From positions 2,851,001 to 2,915,000 of the forward strand of contig NZ_CP161920.1 in the NCBI RefSeq assembly GCF_040819555.1: a stretch of DNA of 64,000 bases, given 5' to 3'. The notes beneath the pieces were generated by a model. It ran no database searches and was not told the DNA's origin. It saw only the letters and a list, made by a program, of their open reading frames with translations. Below, one piece after another: positions 9,088 to 16,561 of this stretch (its first letter is position 1; each line of letters begins with the position of its first letter). A program made the position numbers and the translations under genes. Origin of the DNA: Nitratireductor sp. GISD-1A_MAKvit (GTDB lineage Bacteria; Pseudomonadota; Alphaproteobacteria; Rhizobiales; Rhizobiaceae).

Positions 9088-9560
9088 TTGGGGTCGTTCT
9101 CCATGTCCGTCGGGTGCAGGGATTTTTCGAAACGAAGCGCATCCATGCGGTCCTGATAATAGTTCTCATATCGACCGAACTGTCGATATCCCATCCGTTC
9201 ATAAAGCCGGATAGCCACCGGATTATCTTCCCGCACTTCAAGGCAAACGGTGGAACCGCCTTTTTCAGATGCCATACGTTCAATTGCGCCAAGCAATGCT
9301 GAAGCAACACCACGACCAACCGCGGCAGGATCGACCGCGATGGAGTAAAGGCGCACCTTCCGGCTGTTGCGTCGGGAAAGCGCCACTGCGTAGCCTGTGA
9401 TCCGCCCACCCTCTTCTGCAACGCAGGCGATAGCACTCGCTGTCCCTATCAGGTGACGTAAAGACCGCCGCGACAGTCTGTCGCCTGAAAAAGCGGCATT
9501 TTCTATCGCTACCAGAGCATCCAGTTCACCTTTCTTGGGCGGCCTTGTCTCAACTGGCAT
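9084..9560 (-). CDS. GNAT N-acetyltransferase coupled to the RimK-like ligase
   Basis: 158 residues. The acetyl-CoA binding motif A reads LYSIAVDPAAVGRGVASALL (about 71-90) and motif B includes VREDNPVAIRLYERMGY (about 108-124). It resembles RimI-type acetyltransferases. The 3' end overlaps the RimK-like gene by four bases. Family knowledge: RLAN/RimK ligases are often next to a GNAT domain, sometimes fused to a C39-type peptidase; no peptidase domain is present here. A joint role in making or capping a small peptide-like product or in protein modification is an inference. Confidence 0.87.
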   Translation of the reverse strand: MPVETRPPKKGELDALVAIENAAFSGDRLSRRSLRHLIGTASAIACVAEEGGRITGYAVALSRRNSRKVRLYSIAVDPAAVGRGVASALLGAIERMASEKGGSTVCLEVREDNPVAIRLYERMGYRQFGRYENYYQDRMDALRFEKSLHPTDMENDPK

Positions 9561-9660
9561 GCCTGCTCTCCACGGCGATGGTCATATCCGCATTTTGGTT
9601 GTTGGAACCTATGTTTGCCGTCGTGAGTTAGGCTTGTTAGACACGCGAAGCGCGTCCAGC

Positions 9661-9698
9661 AAAAGCGGCGGGTTGATCCAGCTCGGCCGCCGCTTTTT
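9661..9698 (+). terminator. Orphan terminator-like hairpin in a divergent intergenic region
   Basis: An 11-base perfect stem (AAAAGCGGCGG with CCGCCGCTTTT) around a 15-base loop, followed by T residues on the plus strand and mirrored by A residues on the left, so it could stop transcription in both directions. It sits between the divergent GNAT gene (starts 9560) and mscS copy 2 (starts 9783), where no gene ends. A second smaller hairpin (GACACGCG/CGCGTC) lies just upstream at about 9638-9655. Confidence 0.6.
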
Positions 9699-9782
9699 GT
9701 TGCTTAGAGTGAACATCAACATGACCAAGGCCGCACACTTTTGGCCGGCAACGAAAAATACGGCACGGAGACATTCCCCGAT

Positions 9783-10643
9783 ATGGAAATGCAAACTGAG
9801 AACCTCATGACAGCCGCCCAGGCGGCCTGGACCCAAGTCAGCGCGTTTGCTGTATCTTACGCCTTCTCGATTCTCGGCGCCATCATTCTCATCATCGCTG
9901 GCTTTATTGTGGCGGGAATGGTGGAGAAATGGGTTGCCCGTACTCTTGAGCGCTTTCCTTCCTTCGATGTGACACTGACCAGTTTTCTGTCCAAAACTGC
10001 TCGCTATGCCGTTCTAATCCTCGTTGGTGTCACGGTTCTGGCGCAGTTCGGCGTGCAGACGGCAAGCATCATTGCCGCGCTGGGTGCGGCTGGCCTGGCA
10101 ATCGGACTGGCCCTTCAGGGCACGTTGCAGAATGTTGCCGCAGGCATCATGCTCCTGGTTCTGAAGCCCTTCCGTGTCGGAGAATATGTGGAAGCGAGCG
10201 GCATTTCAGGAACAATCCAGACAATCGGCCTTTTTGCCACCGAAATGAAGACCGTCGACGGACTTTACATACTTGCGCCCAACAGCTCGCTTTGGAACAC
10301 GTCGGTCACCAACTACTCACGCAATGCGCAACGCCGCAACGATCTCGTTATCGGCATCGGGTATAACGATGATATCGACCTTGCCCAGGAGACAATGCTT
10401 GCGCTCGCTGCGGGGGATGACCGGATACTGCAGGATCCGCAGCCGGCAACCTTCGTCTCCGAACTCGGCGATAGTGCGGTCAGCGTCACATTGCGCTACT
10501 GGACCAATACCGCTGACTGGTGGCAGACACGGCTCGACCTCACGAAAGCGGCGAAGCAGGCGTTTGATGAAAAGGGCATATCGATCCCCTTCCCCCAGCG
10601 CGACATCCACTATCTCCCCATCGAAAAAGACACGGCGGCCTAG
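9783..10643 (+). CDS. mscS: Mechanosensitive ion channel, MscS family (copy 2)
   Basis: 286 residues from the ATG at 9783, which aligns with the start of copy 1; an in-frame TTG at 9741 is less likely. Same layout as copy 1: two N-terminal helices, pore helix (AAGLAIGLALQGTLQNVAAG) identical to that of copy 1, and beta domain with KPFRVGEYVEASG and APNSSLWNTSVTNYSRN. The conserved pore and divergent ends point to an old duplication. It is transcribed away from the GNAT/RimK pair and is followed by a strong terminator. Confidence 0.92.
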   Translation: MEMQTENLMTAAQAAWTQVSAFAVSYAFSILGAIILIIAGFIVAGMVEKWVARTLERFPSFDVTLTSFLSKTARYAVLILVGVTVLAQFGVQTASIIAALGAAGLAIGLALQGTLQNVAAGIMLLVLKPFRVGEYVEASGISGTIQTIGLFATEMKTVDGLYILAPNSSLWNTSVTNYSRNAQRRNDLVIGIGYNDDIDLAQETMLALAAGDDRILQDPQPATFVSELGDSAVSVTLRYWTNTADWWQTRLDLTKAAKQAFDEKGISIPFPQRDIHYLPIEKDTAA

Positions 10644-10692
10644 CCGTTTCCTCCTCACGACGAAGCGACGTCAGCGCTTCGGTGCGTATCCA

Positions 10693-10728
10693 GACCCGCC
10701 GGGGCAAGCCGCCGGTGGGTTTTTTTTC
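10693..10728 (+). terminator. Rho-independent terminator after mscS copy 2
   Basis: Stem ACCCGCCGG with CCGGTGGGT (one G-U pair) followed by eight T residues, about 50 bases after the stop of mscS copy 2. Confidence 0.8.
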
Positions 10729-10816
10729 ATCATCAGTATTGATCGACAATGCAGCATTTGTCGATTTTTCTGATCGGAAGCCCGTACTATTCTCGCGTTT
10801 TCAGAGATCAGCGGCG

Positions 10817-12067
10817 ATGGCTTTCATGACCCGACAACGCAGCATCCAATCGGCATCTTCAACCCCCTTTCCGTGGCTTATCGTCGTGTGTGGCTGCCTG
10901 ATTGCGGCCATCAATTTCGGCCCTCGCTCCGCGATGGGCTTTTTTCAGCTCCCCATGCTGGCCGAGACCGGCTGGGACCGCACGACATTCGGCCTCGCCA
11001 TGGCGATACAGAACCTGCTCTGGGGAGTGGGGCAGCCGGTTTTCGGCGCCATTGCCGACCGGTTCGGCACATGGAGGGTCCTTGCGCTATCGGCCATTCT
11101 TTATGCGGTCGGCCTTTTGATGATGTCGATCCCCACCCATGTGGGGATGCTTCACATTGGCGGTGGCGTTCTCGTGGGGCTGGGTGTCGCCGGTGGAGGC
11201 TTTGGCATCATTCTTGCCGCATTTGCGCGCAGCACCCCGGCCGAGAAGCGCAGCATGATTTTTGGGCTTGGCACGGCTGCCGGTTCGGCCGGCATGTTCA
11301 TCTTCGCGCCCATAACGCAAGGCCTCATCACGGCATTCGGCTGGTCCGACGCACTGGTCTATATGGGCATCGCGATGCTGATCGTCCCCGTGCTTGCCAT
11401 TCCGCTGGTTGGCAATGCGACCACCGCCAGAGACCGGAGTGAGGTGTTCGAACAGACGGTGCGGCAGGCCTTGCAGGAAGCCTTTTCCCATCGCAGTTTC
11501 ATTCTTCTGGTTTCCGGATTTTTCGTATGCGGATTTCAGGTGGCTTTCATTACCGCGCACTTTCCCGCCTATCTTGGAGATATCGGGATCGATGCCCGCT
11601 ATGCAGTGATAGCCCTGGCCCTTATCGGTTTTTTCAACATTATCGGATCCCTGGCTTCGGGATATATCGGCCAGCGCCACTCCAAGCCCGCATTTCTGGC
11701 CCTGATCTATATCGCGCGCTCGATTGCCGTCACTGCGTTCCTTCTGCTTCCCCAAACACCCACAAGCGTGATCATCTTCGCTATCGTGATGGGGCTTTTG
11801 TGGCTCTCCACGGTTCCCCCGACGAATGCTCTGGTGGCGATCATGTTCGGCACCGGTCATCTGGGACTTCTGGGAGGCCTCGTGTTTTTCTCTCACCAGA
11901 TCGGTTCGTTTCTGGGTGTTTGGCTTGGCGGCTATCTATATGACATGTTTGGAAGCTACGATCCGGTCTGGTGGCTGGGCGTTGTCCTTGGCCTCTTCGC
12001 TGCCCTCGTGCACTGGCCAATCAAGGAAACCGCGGTAACCCGTCCCGGGTTGACCCCGGCACAGTAA
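10817..12067 (+). CDS. MFS transporter
   Basis: 416 residues from the ATG at 10817; the open frame reaches back to 10682 but that part lies across the mscS terminator. Twelve hydrophobic segments can be picked out. The loop between helices 2 and 3 reads GAIADRFGTWRVL, the major-facilitator signature. The overall pattern (MGFFQLPMLAETGWDRTTFGLA near the start) resembles the monocarboxylate/oxalate-type MFS branch, but the substrate is not decidable. Inner-membrane secondary carrier. Convergent with recO. Confidence 0.85.
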   Translation: MAFMTRQRSIQSASSTPFPWLIVVCGCLIAAINFGPRSAMGFFQLPMLAETGWDRTTFGLAMAIQNLLWGVGQPVFGAIADRFGTWRVLALSAILYAVGLLMMSIPTHVGMLHIGGGVLVGLGVAGGGFGIILAAFARSTPAEKRSMIFGLGTAAGSAGMFIFAPITQGLITAFGWSDALVYMGIAMLIVPVLAIPLVGNATTARDRSEVFEQTVRQALQEAFSHRSFILLVSGFFVCGFQVAFITAHFPAYLGDIGIDARYAVIALALIGFFNIIGSLASGYIGQRHSKPAFLALIYIARSIAVTAFLLLPQTPTSVIIFAIVMGLLWLSTVPPTNALVAIMFGTGHLGLLGGLVFFSHQIGSFLGVWLGGYLYDMFGSYDPVWWLGVVLGLFAALVHWPIKETAVTRPGLTPAQ

Positions 12068-12074
12068 AAACCGG

Positions 12075-12809
12075 TCAGAGGCCCTCCTCCCCACTGCGGG
12101 CGAGAACGGATAGAAAAGCCTGTCGGACGTCTGGCTCGTCCATGCCGCGCGGCTCGTAGACATTGCGGCGGAAGAAGTGGCCTGTCAGCCGATACGCATC
12201 CAGCAATGCTTCGCGGCCAGGGCTTTCAGTTCTGGAGATGAGAAAGGCCGGCAGTGGCAGCAGCTTTTCCTGCCAGGGCGCGCCTGCTTCACGGGTGACC
12301 GCTCGACCGGACTTCGGCGATACAAAGGCAAGTTTTTCGCGGTTCCCGGTCAGCGCGCATCGAGCCAGATCGAGCCCGAAGCCGAGTTCTTCCAGAAGTG
12401 CGAGCTCAAATTTCACCATCAAGGGTCCGGCGACATCCGGATCGTCGAGATGACTGGTGATGACTTTCAGGGTTTCGTAGAGACCTGCGTGAGGGTCCCG
12501 CTCGGGCATGAGCCTCAAATGGGCGGCAGCAAGCTGAATACCGTGAATTGCCAGTGCGGAAGCAAGGAGGCGCGCGGTGTTCTGTTCCAGCGGCTCGACC
12601 TGAAACAGGCCAAGATGCTCGGAAAGGCGGGCGCGCCAGACGAGCTCCACACGATTGCCCGGTTGCAGGAGCGGCTGCATGCGCCGCGAACGCCCCCCCT
12701 TCACCAGCCCGAGATAGCGGCCGTGCTCGGCCGTCATCGTTTCAAGAACGACACTTGTCTCGCCATGTTTTCTGGCGCCCAGAATGATCCCTTCATCGCG
12801 CCATTCCAT
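12075..12809 (-). CDS. recO: DNA repair protein RecO
   Basis: 244 residues, the normal RecO length. The start MEWRDEGIILGARKHGETSVVLETMTAEHG is the typical OB-fold beginning (IIL..R..GE...V...T...G), followed by GLVKGGRSRR and the helical domain with ALIHGIQLAA and LLEELGFGLDLARCALTG. RecO loads RecA onto single-stranded DNA with RecR in gap repair. The usual zinc cysteines of other RecO proteins are not all visible, as in other alphaproteobacteria. It is the last gene of the acpS-lepB-rnc-era-recO run. Confidence 0.93.
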   Translation of the reverse strand: MEWRDEGIILGARKHGETSVVLETMTAEHGRYLGLVKGGRSRRMQPLLQPGNRVELVWRARLSEHLGLFQVEPLEQNTARLLASALAIHGIQLAAAHLRLMPERDPHAGLYETLKVITSHLDDPDVAGPLMVKFELALLEELGFGLDLARCALTGNREKLAFVSPKSGRAVTREAGAPWQEKLLPLPAFLISRTESPGREALLDAYRLTGHFFRRNVYEPRGMDEPDVRQAFLSVLARSGEEGL

Positions 12810-12827
12810 GCCACCACGATCCTTGCA

Positions 12828-13757
12828 TCAACTGGGGAATTCCAACCCCATTTCACGATAGCGCTCGGGATCGTTGCCCCAGCCTTCCCGAACCTTCACA
12901 AACAAAAAGAGATGGACCTTCTGGTCCAGGATTTCGGCCATTTCCTCGCGCGCTGCCTGACCGACAGCACGAATTGCCGATCCCTTGTGTCCGAGCACGA
13001 TTTTCTTCTGGCTGTCCCGTTCCACATAGACGACCTGATCGATGCGCACGGACCCGTCCTTGCGCTCCTCCCATTTTTCCGTTTCCACATGGATTGCGTA
13101 GGGCAGTTCCTGATGCAATCTCAGGAAAAGCTTTTCGCGCGTGATCTCGGCTGCAAGCTGCCGCATGGGCAGATCCGAAAGCTGATCTTCGGGATAGTAC
13201 CATGGTCCACTCGGGAGCGACGCTGCGAGATAATCCATAAGGTCCTCGCAGCCTGAGCCCTGCAGTGCCGAGATCATGAAGGTCCGTTCGAAGGAAACCG
13301 TCTCGTTGGCCTGCGCTGCAAGCTCGAGGAGCAGCTCGCGCTTGACCCGGTCGATCTTGTTTAGAATCAGGACCTTGGGCTGGGCGGTATCACTAAGTTT
13401 TTCAAGGATGGCGGCTGCATCCCCCCTGATACCACGCTCGGCATCGATCAGGAGTGCGACGATGTCGGCATCCTTGGCTCCCCCCCAGGCCGTGGTCACC
13501 ATTGCCCGATCCAGAGTGCGTCTCGGGTTGAAGATGCCAGGCGTGTCGATGAACACGATCTGCGTTTTGTCGTGGGTAGCGATGCCGCGAATCATGGCCC
13601 GTGTCGTCTGGACCTTGTGGGTGACAATGGAAACCTTGGCACCGACAAGCTGATTGAGCAGCGTCGACTTTCCTGCGTTGGGCGCGCCGATCAGCGCCAC
13701 AAATCCAGAACGGGTTTCCGCCGCCTGCTGTTCGACCGGATTTTCATCACTCATCAT
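12828..13757 (-). CDS. era: GTPase Era
   Basis: 309 residues. G1 motif GAPNAGKST (about 24-32), G3 DTPG (about 71-74), G4 NKID (about 133-136) and a C-terminal KH domain with IRAVGQAAREEMAEIL. Era binds the 3' end of 16S rRNA and controls late assembly of the 30S subunit at the membrane. The start overlaps the rnc stop by four bases (13754-13757), the usual coupling in this order. Confidence 0.97.
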   Translation of the reverse strand: MMSDENPVEQQAAETRSGFVALIGAPNAGKSTLLNQLVGAKVSIVTHKVQTTRAMIRGIATHDKTQIVFIDTPGIFNPRRTLDRAMVTTAWGGAKDADIVALLIDAERGIRGDAAAILEKLSDTAQPKVLILNKIDRVKRELLLELAAQANETVSFERTFMISALQGSGCEDLMDYLAASLPSGPWYYPEDQLSDLPMRQLAAEITREKLFLRLHQELPYAIHVETEKWEERKDGSVRIDQVVYVERDSQKKIVLGHKGSAIRAVGQAAREEMAEILDQKVHLFLFVKVREGWGNDPERYREMGLEFPS

Positions 13758-14488
13758 GCGCTCTCATTGTCACGCCACACATCTTCGCGCTCCAGCATCG
13801 CGGTGGCCGCTGTCTGCTCGGCTTCCCGCTTGGAGCGCCCTTTTCCCCGGGCTGTCTCATAGCCCTCGACCTCTACCGCCACCGAAAACACAGGATCATG
13901 ATCCGGCCCCGTCCTGTCTTCCACGCGATAGCTCGGCGTGACACCGGCTACCTGGTGCGCCCATTCCTGCAAGGCGGTTTTAGGATCTCTTCGGTCAGCA
14001 CCTTCAGCGCGAGCCCTCGCGCCCCAGTGATTGCGAACGAAAGAGCGTGCAGCGTCAATCCCCCCCTCGATGAACACGACAGCGATCAACGCTTCCATGA
14101 CATCAGCGCGCAGATTGGCACGTTTGCGGCTGGCAGCCGCACGCAGGTCACTTCCCATTCGAATGAGAGAGCCGATTTCCAGGTCATCGGCGATCTCGGC
14201 CAGCGTGTCCGCATTGACGAGTGCATTGAGGCGCACGGAAAGCTCGCCTTCACTCGCCTCAGGAAAGGACTCATAAAGCAGCTCTGCAACCGCCAGGCCC
14301 AGAACACGGTCACCAAGGAACTCCAGACGCTGGTAATCGGCACCATCACGGCCACGCGCACTGGCATGTGTCATGGCCTCCTCGACGAGCGCCGCATTGG
14401 AGAAAGCAAATTCGGTGCGCTGAGCGACCTCGCTCAAAAGCTGAGATCGGTTCAGGCGCTTTTCGGACGCGGGTTTAGACAAAATCAA
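13754..14488 (-). CDS. rnc: Ribonuclease III
   Basis: 244 residues. The catalytic signature QRLEFLGDRVLGL (about 53-65) has the metal-binding Glu and Asp residues, with a second acidic site in DVMEALIAVVFIEGG. A double-stranded RNA-binding domain occupies the C-terminus (KTALQEWAHQ ... GKGRSKREAEQTAA). The enzyme processes rRNA precursors and structured RNAs. It overlaps lepB by four bases upstream and era by four downstream, so the three are tightly coupled. Confidence 0.97.
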   Translation of the reverse strand: MILSKPASEKRLNRSQLLSEVAQRTEFAFSNAALVEEAMTHASARGRDGADYQRLEFLGDRVLGLAVAELLYESFPEASEGELSVRLNALVNADTLAEIADDLEIGSLIRMGSDLRAAASRKRANLRADVMEALIAVVFIEGGIDAARSFVRNHWGARARAEGADRRDPKTALQEWAHQVAGVTPSYRVEDRTGPDHDPVFSVAVEVEGYETARGKGRSKREAEQTAATAMLEREDVWRDNESA

Positions 14489-15234
14489 TCGACCCAGTTA
14501 AAGAATCGCGACGGTCGCACTTCCGATGGCCAGCGCCACAGTTCCAGTGGGCTCGCACCACCGGCAATCGAGAAGAAGATGATGTTGGCACGCCCCACCA
14601 GATTCTCGCCCGGCACGAACCCGACGGAGAAACGGCTGTCTGCCGAATTGTCACGGTTGTCGCCCATCATGAAATAGTGGCCTTCGGGTACGATGAACTC
14701 GCGCGTGTTATCGCCTATTCCACCGGTGGTGAGGTCAAGCGTTTCGTATGAAACGCCATTCGGCAGCGTCTCCCGATAGACATCCACGGGCCGGTCCATC
14801 TCGGTGATGTCGGGATCGTTGATCTGTTCGAGTTTTTCGCGCTGCACGGCAACATCATTGATGTGGAGAACGCCTTCACGCATCTGGATTTTGTCACCAG
14901 GCAAACCGACCACGCGCTTGATGTAATCGATGGAGGGATTGGGCGGATACTTGAACACGACCACATCGCCGCGCTCGGGCTCCGAAGACCAGATCCGTCC
15001 GGAGAAAAGATCTGGAGAGAACGGCAAAGAGTGGCGCGAATAACCGTATGCCCATTTGGTGACGAACAGATAATCGCCTTCCAGCAGCGTCGGCCGCATC
15101 GAGCCTGACGGAATCGAGAATGGCTGAAACAGAAAGGTGCGGATGACCAGCGCAATCAGGAGCGCCTGAACGATCACGCTTATGGTTTCGCCCACTCCAC
15201 CCGATTTCTTTTTCGTCTTATCAGCCACGCTCAT
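14485..15234 (-). CDS. lepB: Signal peptidase I
   Basis: About 249 residues from the ATG at 15234, which gives a five-base spacing from GAGG; an adjacent ATG at 15237 is too close. One membrane helix (SVIVQALLIALVIRTFLF) is followed by the catalytic Ser in FSIPSGSMRPTLLEGD and the catalytic Lys in IDYIKRVVGLPGD, plus the conserved GDNRDNSADSR box. It removes signal peptides at the outer face of the inner membrane. It is in the usual acpS-lepB-rnc-era order. Confidence 0.96.
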   Translation of the reverse strand: MSVADKTKKKSGGVGETISVIVQALLIALVIRTFLFQPFSIPSGSMRPTLLEGDYLFVTKWAYGYSRHSLPFSPDLFSGRIWSSEPERGDVVVFKYPPNPSIDYIKRVVGLPGDKIQMREGVLHINDVAVQREKLEQINDPDITEMDRPVDVYRETLPNGVSYETLDLTTGGIGDNTREFIVPEGHYFMMGDNRDNSADSRFSVGFVPGENLVGRANIIFFSIAGGASPLELWRWPSEVRPSRFFNWVD

Positions 15235-15319
15235 CATGTCCTCGGTTCGAGAGTTGTCGAACGGTCTTATCGTGCCAGAAAGGCCGCGGCAATGCGACAG
15301 CACGACCACGCTGCGGATT

Positions 15320-15733
15320 TCAGCTCGACCGGGTATTATCGAGTACGGCTTCGATGATGACGAAGGCCTGAGCCAGGGGATAATCGTCCGTGATGGTCAA
15401 GTGAACGACCGCTTTGGCGCCCGTCGGCGTCATCCGCTCAAGGTGTTCCCATGCCTTGCCCGAGAGCTCCATCGTGGGTTTTCCGCCGGGCAGGTTGACG
15501 ACCCCCATCTCGCGCCAGAAGACCCCACGTGAAATGCCGGTTCCGAGCGCCTTCGAGCAGGCTTCCTTGGCTGCGAAACGCTTCGCATACGATGCCGCAC
15601 GTTCTCGTCGTTTGTCCGACTTCTGCCGCTCGACCTGTGTAAACACGCGTTGCGTGAACCGTTCGCCATAGCGATCTAGCGTTTTGGCGATCCGGCGAAT
15701 GTCAATGAGATCGCTGCCAATGCCGATAATCAT
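15320..15733 (-). CDS. acpS: Holo-[acyl-carrier-protein] synthase
   Basis: 137 residues. The start [15 protein letters not shown] carries the Mg-binding Asp and [15 protein letters not shown] carries the second acidic ligand (about 52-66), the AcpS signature. It transfers phosphopantetheine from CoA to apo-ACP. The four-base overlap with the DUF2062 gene upstream (15730-15733) fixes this start; a much longer frame that runs through both genes is not real. lepB follows after 85 bases. Confidence 0.95.
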   Translation of the reverse strand: MIIGIGSDLIDIRRIAKTLDRYGERFTQRVFTQVERQKSDKRRERAASYAKRFAAKEACSKALGTGISRGVFWREMGVVNLPGGKPTMELSGKAWEHLERMTPTGAKAVVHLTITDDYPLAQAFVIIEAVLDNTRSS

Positions 15734-16326
15734 GAACTCGTTGCTGTCCTCGCGTCGAAGGCCTGCCGGCTGGCTCTGCGACGCGCCTTTTCGGCAAGCC
15801 GTTTGCGGCGCTGTTCGCGGAAAGCGACCGTTGCCCAGCGTGTAGCAAAGTAAAACACCAGCGCGAAAAAAATGCCCAGCGGAAGAGCTCCGATGGACAT
15901 GGGCTTGATGAGCGGTTCCCAAAGCTGAGAGAACTCCAGATGCCGGAGCATCCTGCCAAGGTGGAGCGGCGCAGCGTGGGACAGTTCCTTTCCGTAAAGA
16001 ATCATCCGTCCCGTTTCCAGTGTCGCCCCCCAAATCAACGGGAAGGTGAGCGGATTGCCGACCGCCGTGCCGATCGCGGAGGCCACAAGATTGCCGCCAA
16101 GGCACCAGGCGAGCCCTGCCGCGATGAAGAAATGGAAGCCCATGAAAGGGGTGAAGGATGCAAAAACGCCGGCCGCGACACCGGCAGCGATGGCGTGCGG
16201 CGTTGCCGTCAGGCGCAACGCACGCTTGACGAAATATTGGGCAGACCTCCAGAACGAACGGCGCGGCCACACCATGGTCCGCGTCTTCTCCCAGATATCC
16301 GCCGGTTTTCTACGCCGAAACAACAT
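15730..16326 (-). CDS. DUF2062 domain-containing membrane protein
   Basis: 198 residues. After a basic N-terminus come three or four hydrophobic segments with the DUF2062 marks [48 protein letters not shown] and [21 protein letters not shown]. The C-terminus is a basic tail ([18 protein letters not shown]). Family function is not known; it is commonly found beside acpS or relA in this order of bacteria. It overlaps acpS by four bases. Confidence 0.88.
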   Translation of the reverse strand: MLFRRRKPADIWEKTRTMVWPRRSFWRSAQYFVKRALRLTATPHAIAAGVAAGVFASFTPFMGFHFFIAAGLAWCLGGNLVASAIGTAVGNPLTFPLIWGATLETGRMILYGKELSHAAPLHLGRMLRHLEFSQLWEPLIKPMSIGALPLGIFFALVFYFATRWATVAFREQRRKRLAEKARRRASRQAFDARTATSS

Positions 16327-16561
16327 CCCGACTACACCACGTCCTCGCCCGCACGTCTCCCACTCACAGCCCCAAGACTATGCCTGCCACTCTTAACGGC
16401 AGGTTCCCCTGAAAATGCGCTTGCATTGATATAGGCAGGCTGGGTGAAACGGGGCAAGGGTCGTAAGTCGGCCAATTGCGGTTTTCGATCAGTGCCATTG
16501 AATTAGGCTTCGACCCTAAGCGTGAGAAGCGACAGAAATAGGGCAGATCGCTTGCCGGCCG

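Noticed and set aside
10682..10816. Longer N-terminus for the MFS transporter
   Set aside because: It would cross a strong terminator; the ATG at 10817 fits the family start.
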